A stretch of DNA of 25,923 nucleotides. It comes from Bacteroidales bacterium (GTDB lineage Bacteria > Bacteroidota > Bacteroidia > Bacteroidales > F082). The notes below the pieces were generated by a model. The model made no database searches. It had not been told where the DNA came from and was given only the letters and a program-made list of their open reading frames with translations. Positions 7,591 through 14,754 of the stretch are shown here, one piece after another; the first letter of the stretch is position 1, and each line of letters opens with the position of its first letter. A program made the translations under genes and the position numbers. The stretch covers positions 1-25,923 of the forward strand of contig JAEEQP010000054.1 in assembly GCA_016285355.1 (NCBI GenBank). Reading direction: 5' to 3'.

Positions 7591-7598
7591 CAAAAATA
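7591..7598 (-). promoter_or_regulatory. -7 element for the DUF234-type ATPase
   Basis: On the minus strand 7598-7591 reads TATTTTTG, 21 nt before ATG 7569. No convincing -33 TTTG was found. Confidence 0.5.
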
Positions 7599-7815
7599 AT
7601 GTTTTTATTCCATAATTCATTTGTTTAACACAAAAAATGAAGAAAAATCCATTATTTTCTGTGTTTTCACAGCCGACAAAAACGAATACCACCGACAGAA
7701 CCCCATCGGGGGTGACAGGGTGGATATGCAGGTGGTTTCAATCCCTGTCGTTTGTGGGTTCGTGAATATGGATTTTGGTGTTTTTTTAATATTTTTCAAA
7801 AATTCTCTATGGATT

Positions 7816-7847
7816 TTTGCAGAATTTCTCAAAAAACTGTACTTTTG
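7816..7847 (+). promoter_or_regulatory. Promoter of the AAA_14/DUF4143 ATPase gene
   Basis: TTTG at 7816-7819, a 20-nt spacer and TACTTTTG at 7840-7847 form a complete Bacteroidota promoter, 24 nt before ATG 7872. Confidence 0.6.
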
Positions 7848-7871
7848 CATCGAATTTGTCATTGATACGAT

Positions 7872-9107
7872 ATGATACGACGTGAAAAATACGAGAAGAA
7901 AATCACGGAGGCTTTCAAGTTGCTGCCCATAGCAGTATTGATAGGTGCGCGGCAGGTGGGGAAGACCTCTATCATGAAAATGTATCCTGTCGAGGGCTTC
8001 CGCAACACCTTGTTCCTCAATGGTCAGGATGCGGAAGTGGCCGAAAGATTCCAGAAATTGAGCACCATCGAACAATATCTGCGAGTCTATTTGAATGAAA
8101 ATTTGGAAGGCCTGCTGATGATCGACGAGTTTCAATTTATCAACGGCATATCCACCATGCTGAAACTCCTGACTGACAAACACGAACGGCTGAAAATCCT
8201 CTGCTCGGGCAGTTCAAGTCTCGACATCTTGAAAAATGTGGAAGAGTCGCTGGCGGGCAGGGTACGCATTATTGAGGTGCTATCGCTTTCGTTTTCAGAG
8301 TATCTGCTGTTTAGGGACGAGAACCTGTTTCGCTTGCAGCAAACCCTTGACGATGCTTCGGATGAGGCGTTGACAGCCGAACTGCAAGCCGCTTATCAGG
8401 ACTATCTCATTTATGGTGGATTGCCCCGCACGGCCTTGACCGCTCATCCCGAAGAGAAAGTGGAACTGCTCAACGACATTTACCAGACCTATTTGCTCAA
8501 TGATGTGAGGCGATATGTGGCCAACGAACATTTTGTGGGTTTTAACAAACTGCTGCGATTGTTGGCGGCAAAAATTGGCAATTTGGTCAATGTCAATGAA
8601 TTGAGCCGTGAGAGTGGCTTGCCTTATAATGATTGTGAAACTTATATTGGCCTGCTGCAAAAGATGTATGTCATCAAACTTATAGATCCGTTTTTCACCA
8701 ACCGTCGAAAGGTCATCGGAAAGATGAAGAAGGTGTATTTTTGTGACTTGGGCTTGCGCAACATCATATACGGTAGTTTCAGCGAGATGCCTTTCAGGAC
8801 GGACAACGGAGCCATCTTTGAGAATGAGATTCTGTTGGAATTATGGCGCAATCGCAAGGCCGATGATAGCATCAGTTTCTATCGAACGCAAAACGGCACG
8901 GAAGTCGATTTCGTCGTGGAAGGGTCGCAACGGAAGATGGCCGTGGAATGCAAATACAAGCGTTTCGAGAAGCCTGTCAGTATAGCCGCGCTGAATGGCT
9001 TTTGTGACGAGGAGGGCATATTGCAGCGTTATGTGGCCAACCTCAATGCCGCTTTTGGACACAAAGGTGTACAATTTATTCCTGGCATAATTGCCGATAG
9101 GGTATGA
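7872..9107 (+). CDS. P-loop ATPase, AAA_14 domain with DUF4143 C-terminus
   Basis: The 411-residue product has Walker A GARQVGKT (residues 25-32), Walker B LLMIDEFQ (81-88), a sensor-like LKILCSGSSS (108-116) and the typical AAA_14 segment SLAGRVRIIEVLSLSFSEYL. The second half is DUF4143-like: YGGLPRTAL, LLNDVRRYV, a winged-helix stretch (NVNELSRESGLPYNDCETYIGLL), KVYFCDLGLRN, then FYRTQNGTEVDFVVEG and MAVECKY. The last two carry the D ... E-x-K pattern of a PD-(D/E)XK nuclease fold. The family is abundant in Bacteroidota and archaea; its function is unproven, with proposals that include defence or DNA handling. It is head-to-head with a different ATPase of similar architecture. Its stop overlaps the promoter region of the following amidase gene, which has its own -7 element. 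Confidence 0.88.
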   Translation: MIRREKYEKKITEAFKLLPIAVLIGARQVGKTSIMKMYPVEGFRNTLFLNGQDAEVAERFQKLSTIEQYLRVYLNENLEGLLMIDEFQFINGISTMLKLLTDKHERLKILCSGSSSLDILKNVEESLAGRVRIIEVLSLSFSEYLLFRDENLFRLQQTLDDASDEALTAELQAAYQDYLIYGGLPRTALTAHPEEKVELLNDIYQTYLLNDVRRYVANEHFVGFNKLLRLLAAKIGNLVNVNELSRESGLPYNDCETYIGLLQKMYVIKLIDPFFTNRRKVIGKMKKVYFCDLGLRNIIYGSFSEMPFRTDNGAIFENEILLELWRNRKADDSISFYRTQNGTEVDFVVEGSQRKMAVECKYKRFEKPVSIAALNGFCDEEGILQRYVANLNAAFGHKGVQFIPGIIADRV

Positions 9108-9115
9108 TTTATTTC

Positions 9116-9123
9116 TATTTTTG
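9116..9123 (+). promoter_or_regulatory. -7 element for the amidase gene
   Basis: TATTTTTG followed by C lies 28 nt before ATG 9152 and 8 nt after the ATPase stop, which supports separate transcription. A TTG at 9091-9093 lies 22 nt upstream, slightly farther than the usual spacing. Confidence 0.5.
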
Positions 9124-9151
9124 CATATCGAAATCTCAATCTCATCACCCA

Positions 9152-10900
9152 ATGAAACAAATCACCACACTATTGCTTTTCTTGTTAGCAAGGCCTATTG
9201 TGGCATTCTCTCAAACCGCAGAAAACCAGGAGTATAAATCCGCATTCCAATCTGCTTATGAGGCTTGCCCCAACATCCCCAAAGGCCTATTAGAAGCCAT
9301 CTCCTTCACCAACACCCATTGCCATCACCTCACCGATGCCAACTATTTCCACGACGGCCCCGATGCCATGCCGCGTGCCTACGGCTTGATGGGTCTGGTG
9401 AAAGACGGCAAAGGCTATTTCCGTGAAAACCTGCATCTTGTGTCGGAACTTTCGGGTATTTCGGAAGCGGAAATCTTGGAAAGTCCCGAAAAGAATGTGT
9501 TGGCATACGCGAAGGCTTTTGACCATCTGGCAAAGGAAAGCAAAGCTGCCGAAACAAAGGACTATCTTTCAGTCATCCAACAACTTTCGGAGTTGCCGAT
9601 AGGAGAGGAGAAGGATATTTATCCCATGCAGTCGATGTTGTATTCGGTGTGTACTTTCCTGAATGACGCTAAAAAGGCTGAGCGATTCGGCTTCCCGAAA
9701 TACGACATTGACCTGAAATCGGTTTTTGCTGAGCATTACGAAATGCTCACCTCACCTGAGTTGGGCATTACGCGCAGTCCCGACTATCCACCGGCCATTT
9801 GGGACCCAGCACCAGAATGCAATTGGGAACCACGTACCAAAGAAGTGAGTGCAGTGGTAATTCATTATACAGAAGGAAGTTATGCAGGCTGCATCAGTTG
9901 GTTCAAGAACTGTGAGGCGCAGGTTTCGGCGCATTATGTCATCCGCTCTGCTGACGGTCAGATAACCCAAATGGTACTTGAAAAGGACAAGGCTTGGCAC
10001 GCCCGCAGCGCCAACGGCTATACCATCGGCATCGAGCATGAGGCTTACGGTAACGTCTGGGAGTTTTTCACCGAAGAGATGTACCAGTCGTCAGCCAATT
10101 TGGTGCGAAGCATTTGCTCGCGTTATGATACCATCGACGGATGGCGTACCCACGACCGCGACACCTTAGACAATGGTTTCTGCGTCAACAATGGCTTGTA
10201 TAACCTCGGCGGCGAAGGGTCGTGCGTCCAAATCAAGGGGCACCAGCATTATCCCGACCAGTCGCACACCGACCCAGGACCGTATTGGAATTGGGATTAC
10301 TACTACAAACTCATCAATGAGGGCACGCCTGTCACGGTGATAGAAGGCGAGGAAGGTCGTCTCGACCATCAGAATTACGACAACGACGAGCGTAAGATTT
10401 GGGTGATTCGTGGCCCTGAAGAATCAAGGATTTCCATCGATTTTGAAAGCTTCAGCTTGGAGACGGACTTCGATTTCCTTCGGATTTACGACGGCGACAA
10501 TGTTTTTGCCCCAAAAATCGGTCGTTGGAACACGGAGAGTCCAGGCATGGTGCAGGCCTCGGGCAACGTGATGTGCATTGAGTTCCGTTCTGACTGTCTC
10601 ACCACCGATGCGGGTTGGGAGGCCTCGTGGAAGGCTTTGATACCCAGCGTGCCGATACCTGAAATTGAGATTTCCGAAGGACTATACCCCAATCCGACCA
10701 ACGGCAAGTTTGTCATCAAGTCGGAAAGGGAGGGCTTCACGGATGTGACCGTTTTCGATGTTTACGGCACGGAGATGGTCAAGGCTCGTTTCATGGATGC
10801 GATTGAGATTGACGCAAGCGGTTGGGCCTCAGGTGTCTATGTGGTCAATTACGGTGCGCCTGTGCAGATGGGCAAAGTGGTCAAGTTGGTGAAGTTGTAA
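9152..10900 (+). CDS. N-acetylmuramoyl-L-alanine amidase (Amidase_2) with lysozyme-like N-terminus, CUB-like domain and T9SS sorting domain
   Basis: The 582-residue product starts at ATG 9152, giving a signal peptide (MKQITTLLLFLLARPIVAFSQ). Residues ~28-150 resemble the lytic-transglycosylase-like module found in front of some amidases (PKGLLEAISFTNTHC, AYGLMGL, SGISEAEILESPEKNVLAYA). Where such modules carry a catalytic Glu, this one has Asn54. Residues ~225-390 are an Amidase_2 domain, which cleaves the lactyl-Ala bond of peptidoglycan. Candidate zinc ligands are His238 (VVIHYTE), His364 (KGHQHYP) and Asp374 (HTDPGPYWNW), with Glu295 (IGIEHEAYG) as catalytic candidate. A CUB-like domain follows (ISIDFESFSLETDFDFLRIY, DGDN), then a type A T9SS domain (LYPNPTNGKFVI). 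It is probably released or surface-attached and could act on other bacteria's walls or its own; that choice is inference. Confidence 0.88.
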   Translation: MKQITTLLLFLLARPIVAFSQTAENQEYKSAFQSAYEACPNIPKGLLEAISFTNTHCHHLTDANYFHDGPDAMPRAYGLMGLVKDGKGYFRENLHLVSELSGISEAEILESPEKNVLAYAKAFDHLAKESKAAETKDYLSVIQQLSELPIGEEKDIYPMQSMLYSVCTFLNDAKKAERFGFPKYDIDLKSVFAEHYEMLTSPELGITRSPDYPPAIWDPAPECNWEPRTKEVSAVVIHYTEGSYAGCISWFKNCEAQVSAHYVIRSADGQITQMVLEKDKAWHARSANGYTIGIEHEAYGNVWEFFTEEMYQSSANLVRSICSRYDTIDGWRTHDRDTLDNGFCVNNGLYNLGGEGSCVQIKGHQHYPDQSHTDPGPYWNWDYYYKLINEGTPVTVIEGEEGRLDHQNYDNDERKIWVIRGPEESRISIDFESFSLETDFDFLRIYDGDNVFAPKIGRWNTESPGMVQASGNVMCIEFRSDCLTTDAGWEASWKALIPSVPIPEIEISEGLYPNPTNGKFVIKSEREGFTDVTVFDVYGTEMVKARFMDAIEIDASGWASGVYVVNYGAPVQMGKVVKLVKL

Positions 10901-10955
10901 GGCTCCGTTTGATACAATAATTGGCGACTTGTTGCGTTTGTCAATGGAAAATTCC

Positions 10956-10963
10956 TATTTTTG
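10956..10963 (+). promoter_or_regulatory. -7 element for the operon 10982-14615
   Basis: TATTTTTG followed by C lies 18 nt before ATG 10982. A TTG at 10932-10934 lies 21 nt upstream. It is the only clear promoter seen before the gliding-CTD / DUF1573 / yajC / ybbR / coaE series. Confidence 0.55.
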
Positions 10964-10981
10964 CAAATTATTTGTTTTGGA

Positions 10982-12187
10982 ATGAGAAGCAATACCATCA
11001 TAAGAAAGGTCTGGCTGCTGTTGGTCGCGTTGGTTGTGACGGCTTTTGCAAAAGCCCAGGATCCGGATCCATGCGAAATCTCCTGCAATGTGGAAATGCC
11101 CATTTGTAGCGAATCTCCCGTGACGCTCAGCGTGCCGCCCTATTATCAATACTCGTTTTTGTGGAGTCCAGGCGGAAAGACCACCAACAGCATTACGGTG
11201 CGGCCTTTTTCCACGACGACCTACACGGTAGAAATCCGAGAGACTGCCACCGATAGTTTGATTTGCAGTCCGCAATTCACAGTGGAAGTGATGCCGCGTT
11301 TTTCTGTCAAATTCAGGCAGTTGAAATTGACATGCAGCAATTATGAGGAGGAAAACGGCAGGGATGCGCAAGCGATAGCCGCAGTCGACAGTCTGGGAAA
11401 CGTCTACGAACCGCCTTTCAACTATCAGTGGGATGTGAGCCCCTTGCATATTGCGCCTAACGATCCTTCATGGGCGATTGGGCTTCAGGCCTACAAGTAT
11501 TATTATATAAAGGTGACCGATGGTAGGGGTTGTTTGCAGCGCGACAGTGTCAAGCTGAAGGCTTATCCCAATCCTTTGGTGGAAATCGACACCGACCCAG
11601 GCGACACGGTTTACCTTCAGAATCCGCATGAGACCTATTCTTTCGAGAATCTTTCGGCTGACACATTGGATATCAGCAATTTCTACTGGATTCTGAACCA
11701 ACAGTACAACATCACTTCAACTGAACTTGAACCGCGTTTCACGTATGTTGAGACAGGTGATTTCACCACGGAATTGAAAGTGTATAACCCTCAGGGTTGT
11801 GACACCACTTATTATCATACCATCAGAGTGGAACCTGTGAAACTGAAGATTCCGAATGTGTTCACGCCCAATGGCGACGGTATCAACGATTACTTCATCA
11901 TCTCTTTGGACGGCGGCAGCGATATGCCTAAGTCGAGAGGCGGCGATGAGGGTGGATCGTCTTTGGAATATGAGAGCTACGAGCCTTTGAGCCGCTATTA
12001 TGAGTCGACGGAACTGACCATTTTCAACCGTTGGGGTAGGATTGTGTACCATTCCAAGGACTATCAGAACAATTGGGATGGAGACAACCTGCCTGATGCC
12101 ACCTATTTTTATGTGCTGAAATGCAAAGGCTTGAAAAACGATGCCACTTATCAAGGTTCTGTGATGATATTGAAAACGCAAAGATAA
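10982..12187 (+). CDS. Secreted protein with gliding-motility-associated C-terminal domain (type B T9SS signal)
   Basis: The 401-residue product starts at ATG 10982 and has a signal peptide (MRSNTIIRKVWLLLVALVVTAFAKAQ, cleavage after AKAQ). The middle consists of Ig/PKD-like beta domains (YQYSFLWSPGG ... STTTYTVEI; FNYQWDVSP; YYYIKVTDGRGC). The C-terminus has the type B signal NVFTPNGDGINDYF followed by LTIFNRWGRIVYHS and ATYFYVLKCKG. Such proteins pass through the T9SS and are held at the cell surface; the function of this one is unknown. A low-complexity insert (GGSDMPKSRGGDEGGSSLEYES) interrupts the C-terminal domain after NDYFIISLD. The stop TAA shares its last A with the start of the next gene (TAATG), so translation of the two is probably coupled. 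Confidence 0.87.
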   Translation: MRSNTIIRKVWLLLVALVVTAFAKAQDPDPCEISCNVEMPICSESPVTLSVPPYYQYSFLWSPGGKTTNSITVRPFSTTTYTVEIRETATDSLICSPQFTVEVMPRFSVKFRQLKLTCSNYEEENGRDAQAIAAVDSLGNVYEPPFNYQWDVSPLHIAPNDPSWAIGLQAYKYYYIKVTDGRGCLQRDSVKLKAYPNPLVEIDTDPGDTVYLQNPHETYSFENLSADTLDISNFYWILNQQYNITSTELEPRFTYVETGDFTTELKVYNPQGCDTTYYHTIRVEPVKLKIPNVFTPNGDGINDYFIISLDGGSDMPKSRGGDEGGSSLEYESYEPLSRYYESTELTIFNRWGRIVYHSKDYQNNWDGDNLPDATYFYVLKCKGLKNDATYQGSVMILKTQR

Positions 12188-12654
12188 TGAAAACCACGAT
12201 GAAATATTTTTGTTCAGTTTTGGTTTTGGCCTTGTTCCTTCTTTCGTCATGCGGCGAGAAGAAAGACGAAGGCCAACTTTCGACGGATTTGGTGACCAGC
12301 CCTCAATCGGCCACGAAACCCTCCGACAAGCGGCCTATCATCAGTTTTGAGAAGACGGAACACGACTTTGGTACCCTGCTGCAAGGCGAGGTGGTGACCT
12401 ATTCTTTCCATTTCACGAACACAGGCGAACTACCTTTGCTCATCAGCAATGTAAACTCAAGTTGTGGCTGCACGGTGGGCGATTATCCGCATGCACCCAT
12501 TGAACCTGGAAAGAGCGGTGCCATCAAGGTTACATATAACAGTAGTGGTCATCATGGTTTCCAAAGCCGCACCTTGACCGTGATGTCGAATGCCATCCCT
12601 TCGAAGACCGTGTTACGCATCAAAGGCAAAGTACAAACCCCAGATCAATACTAA
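12187..12654 (+). CDS. DUF1573 lipoprotein
   Basis: The 155-residue product starts at ATG 12187, overlapping the previous stop by one base. A lipoprotein signal (MKYFCSVLVLALFLLSSCG, lipobox LSSC) precedes a linker rich in Lys, Glu and Ser. The single DUF1573 domain follows: ISFEKTEHDFGTLLQGEVVT, FTNTGELPLLISNVNSSCGC, PIEPGKSGAIKVTYNSSG, and a final IKGKV. DUF1573 is an Ig-like (ASH/MSP-type) beta-sandwich common in Bacteroidota; its role is unknown. In this phylum the gene often stands next to yajC, as here. The following 88 nt before yajC contain a REP-like repeat and an AT-rich block. Confidence 0.9.
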   Translation: MKTTMKYFCSVLVLALFLLSSCGEKKDEGQLSTDLVTSPQSATKPSDKRPIISFEKTEHDFGTLLQGEVVTYSFHFTNTGELPLLISNVNSSCGCTVGDYPHAPIEPGKSGAIKVTYNSSGHHGFQSRTLTVMSNAIPSKTVLRIKGKVQTPDQY

Positions 12655-12659
12655 GTTAA

Positions 12660-12698
12660 GGCCCCTGAGCCCTGAGCCTGTCGAAGGGTCGAAGGGCC
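12660..12698. repeat. REP-like hairpin repeat upstream of yajC
   Basis: The segment contains CCCTGAG twice and TCGAAGGG twice and holds CCTGAGCCTGTCGAAGG, a sequence I know as a repeat scattered in many bacterial genomes. The outer ends GGCCC (12660-12664) and GGGCC (12694-12698) can pair. It lies six bases after the DUF1573 stop and just before an AT-rich block. Confidence 0.65.
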
Positions 12699-12716
12699 GC
12701 CCAAATTTTAAATCTT

Positions 12717-12734
12717 GAATTTTAAATCTTAAAT
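12717..12734 (+). repeat. 18-bp AT-rich block, copy 1 (before yajC)
   Basis: GAATTTTAAATCTTAAAT is identical to 14717-14734 and differs at one base from 16393-16410. It ends 8 nt before the yajC ATG. A partial copy of the same words lies directly upstream (12703-12716). Confidence 0.8.
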
Positions 12735-12742
12735 AACACATT

Positions 12743-13066
12743 ATGAATAACTTATTTATCTTACTGCAAGCCGAAGGGCAAGCCCAACCAGGCGGCTCCC
12801 CATGGTCGAGCCTCATTTTCATCGTCCTTTTGATAGTCGTTTTCTGGCTGTTTTTCATTCGTCCGCAGTCGAAGAAGGCTAAGGAAGAACAGAAATTCCG
12901 CGAGGGTCTGAAGAAAGGCGACAAAGTGGTCACCATCGGTGGCTTCCATGGCAAGGTGGTCGACGTGAAGGAATCTACTGTGGTCATCTCGCTTGCTCCC
13001 AACGTCGAAGTGGAGGTTGAGAAGACGGCTCTCGTCCAGAATGGCGCTCGCGTTGGTCAGGCTTAA
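12743..13066 (+). CDS. yajC: Preprotein translocase subunit YajC
   Basis: The 107-residue product has one transmembrane helix (SSLIFIVLLIVVFWLFFI, about residues 22-40) followed by the family signature RPQSKKAKEEQKF and a small soluble domain (LKKGDKVVTIGGFHGKVVDV). YajC associates with SecDF and the SecYEG translocon at the inner membrane and helps protein export. The length is normal for the family (~85-110). It follows DUF1573 and precedes ybbR and coaE in the order common in Bacteroidota. The short leader consists of the AT-rich block and has no Shine-Dalgarno sequence. Confidence 0.96.
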   Translation: MNNLFILLQAEGQAQPGGSPWSSLIFIVLLIVVFWLFFIRPQSKKAKEEQKFREGLKKGDKVVTIGGFHGKVVDVKESTVVISLAPNVEVEVEKTALVQNGARVGQA

Positions 13067-13077
13067 CTTTTGAAGTG

Positions 13078-14034
13078 ATGGAGCGAATCAACGAAAAGGC
13101 AGAACCCAAGAACAAGCGTTCTGTTCTTACTTTTCTTGTCTTCCTCGCTATCTCAACGGCATTGTGGCTGCTGATTAAGCTGTCGAATGACTATTCGACA
13201 CAGACGGTTTTTTCCCTTCAGCTTGAGGAAGTACCTGCCGACAAATGGATTTCATCACCCGAACTTGTGGTGAAAATGTCGTTGAATACCGACGGTTTCC
13301 ATACGTTGAGATGCAAGATGATCAGGGAACCGAAGCGTGTCGTTACCATCCCTTTGAACGAAGTGCCTTATCGTCAGGAAACAGGCAACACGTATTCGTT
13401 CAGCAGTCAGTATGTGGCTGAGCGAATCGCCAACTTTTTGGGCATTGGCACTTCCGATGTGGTTATGAACGACGACAAAGTCTATTTCAACATGGATGTG
13501 TTGAAGTCGAAGGTCGTGCCTATCGCTTTTCAATCGGATATCAAACCTCAAAGGCAGTACGATGTGTACGGAATTCCCACAATTGATCCGTCTACGATAA
13601 CCATTTTTGGTCCACAAGAGGTCATCGATACGGTGAAGTCGGTGAAAACGCTCAAAGTGTCGAAAACCAATGTGAGTCAGGGCTTCCGTGAGACGGTGGG
13701 TCTTGATTTGTTAGGTGGAAAGATTCGTTCCAACGTGAAAGAAGTGACGGTAGAGGTCAATGTGGAGAAGTTCACCGAGAAAGATATTGAGGTGCCTATC
13801 AAAGTGTCTGGCAGCCTGAAAGTGCGCTTTTTCCCTGAGACGATAAAGGTGAAGTGTCTCGTGGCCATCAAGGATTACGCTTCCATCGTGCCTGAGGATT
13901 TCAGTGTGGCGGTCGATAGGCAACAACTTGAGGCCTTGCAGCCTTTGTTGGATGTGCGCCTTGCCTCATGGCCTCAATACGTTCAGGTGTTAAGTGCCTC
14001 CCCTGATAAAGTCGAGTATCTGATTGTGCAATGA
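13078..14034 (+). CDS. YbbR-like (CdaR-type) membrane-anchored protein
   Basis: The 318-residue product starts at ATG 13078; a GTG one codon earlier is possible but adds nothing. After a basic N-terminus (EKAEPKNKRS) comes one transmembrane helix (VLTFLVFLAISTALWLLI, ~residues 18-35). An extracytoplasmic part follows, built of YbbR-type beta modules (LEEVPADKWISSPELVV ...; VVPIAFQSDIKPQRQYDVYG; IDVPIKVSG-like IEVPIKVSGSLKVRFFP). In Firmicutes the homologous CdaR regulates the c-di-AMP synthase CdaA. In Bacteroidota the gene usually sits between yajC and coaE, as here, and its role is not established. Its TGA overlaps the coaE start (ATGA), suggesting translational coupling. Confidence 0.88.
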   Translation: MERINEKAEPKNKRSVLTFLVFLAISTALWLLIKLSNDYSTQTVFSLQLEEVPADKWISSPELVVKMSLNTDGFHTLRCKMIREPKRVVTIPLNEVPYRQETGNTYSFSSQYVAERIANFLGIGTSDVVMNDDKVYFNMDVLKSKVVPIAFQSDIKPQRQYDVYGIPTIDPSTITIFGPQEVIDTVKSVKTLKVSKTNVSQGFRETVGLDLLGGKIRSNVKEVTVEVNVEKFTEKDIEVPIKVSGSLKVRFFPETIKVKCLVAIKDYASIVPEDFSVAVDRQQLEALQPLLDVRLASWPQYVQVLSASPDKVEYLIVQ

Positions 14035-14615
14035 AAAAAGTCGCTATCACTGGCAACATCGGCAGCGGCAAGTCGTGGGTTTGTGAGCTGTTTAGGCAAC
14101 ATTTGGGCGTTCCTGTTTACAACAGTGATGATGCCGCCAAGCAAATGTATTTCCATCCCGATGTGCGCGAAAAATTAGTCATTCGCTTTGGTGATGCAAT
14201 CTACCTTTCTGATACTGAAATTGATAGAAAGTATTTGGCCGACCTGATTTTCCACGACGAAACCGCCCAACGCGATTTGGAAGGCATCCTTTATCCAGCT
14301 TTGTTCGTCGACTTCGAGCAATGGACGGAAAAGCAAAACGTCCCATACGTCTTGTTTGAATCCGCCTTGATTTTCGAGAAACGTTTGGAAAAGCAATTTG
14401 ATGCCATTATCATGGTTTCGGCATCGGAACAAACACGTCTGCGCCGTGCCATGCTCCGTGACCATTGTGATGAAGCGACCGTCCGCGCCAGAATGGCCAA
14501 ACAATGGCCCGAAGAAGGCAAGCGCTTGTTGGCCGATTATATTATTTGGCATGAAAAAGACAATGAGGATGAAGCCTTGATGACACAAATCATGGGCATC
14601 CATAAGTTATTATAA
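14031..14615 (+). CDS. coaE: Dephospho-CoA kinase
   Basis: The 194-residue cytosolic enzyme phosphorylates the 3'-hydroxyl of dephospho-CoA, the last step of coenzyme A synthesis. The P-loop GNIGSGKS lies at residues 8-15. It is followed by VPVYNSDDAAKQMY, where the DDxAK-type motif of the CoA-binding region is visible, then ILYPALF and the LID-like RLRRAMLRDHCDEATVRARMAKQ. The usual length is ~200 residues. The ATG overlaps the ybbR stop by four bases (ATGA), so it is the last gene of the operon. No hairpin terminator was seen after it; the iorA promoter begins nine bases downstream. Confidence 0.94.
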   Translation: MKKVAITGNIGSGKSWVCELFRQHLGVPVYNSDDAAKQMYFHPDVREKLVIRFGDAIYLSDTEIDRKYLADLIFHDETAQRDLEGILYPALFVDFEQWTEKQNVPYVLFESALIFEKRLEKQFDAIIMVSASEQTRLRRAMLRDHCDEATVRARMAKQWPEEGKRLLADYIIWHEKDNEDEALMTQIMGIHKLL

Positions 14616-14623
14616 CTTTTTTC

Positions 14624-14653
14624 TTGCGCGTATCAAAATAATCCGTATCTTTG
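14624..14653 (+). promoter_or_regulatory. Promoter of iorA
   Basis: TTG at 14624-14626, a 19-nt spacer and TATCTTTG at 14646-14653 match the Bacteroidota consensus in spacing and sequence. The predicted leader (~95 nt) contains a hairpin repeat and the AT-rich block. Confidence 0.75.
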
Positions 14654-14670
14654 CCCAAATCTGAAAATTG

Positions 14671-14701
14671 GATTGCTTCGTGCCTCGCAATGACGCGAAG
14701 C
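14671..14701. repeat. Hairpin repeat upstream of iorA
   Basis: GCTTCG (14675-14680) pairs with CGAAGC (14696-14701); alternatively ATTGC (14672-14676) pairs with GCAAT (14687-14691). The minus-strand reading, TCATTGCGAGGCACGAAGCA, resembles a repeat I know from many unrelated bacterial genomes. It lies within the iorA leader. Confidence 0.6.
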
Positions 14702-14716
14702 GACCCTAAAATATTT

Positions 14717-14734
14717 GAATTTTAAATCTTAAAT
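14717..14734 (+). repeat. 18-bp AT-rich block, copy 2 (before iorA)
   Basis: GAATTTTAAATCTTAAAT, identical to the block before yajC, ends 20 nt before the iorA ATG and is followed by further similar AT-rich words. Confidence 0.8.
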
Positions 14735-14754
14735 TTGAAATTTAGAATATAGAT

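Larger units (their letters stand above)
7570..7871. other. Divergent intergenic region with two promoters and an inverted repeat
   Basis: This 302-nt gap between the two ATPases holds their promoters at its edges. In the middle are a short hairpin (CCCC-ATC-GGGG, 7701-7711) and a longer inverted repeat, GACAGGG (7714-7720) with CCCTGTC (7743-7749), extendable by G-T pairs. The flanks are AT-rich; the middle (about 7700-7765) is GC-rich by comparison and may be a small inserted repeat. No gene is supported here. Confidence 0.5.

Noticed and set aside
7735..7750. GTTTCAATCCC resembling the start of a CRISPR repeat
   Set aside because: It occurs once, with no spaced copies and no cas gene; it is part of a local inverted repeat.
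7617..8183. Minus-strand frame of 188 codons across the ATPase intergenic region
   Set aside because: Most of it overlaps the conserved start and Walker A region of the AAA_14 ATPase on the other strand, and the remainder crosses promoters and a repeat.
12613..13002. 129-codon minus-strand frame over yajC
   Set aside because: It is antisense to yajC and extends through the repeat upstream of it; no family resemblance.
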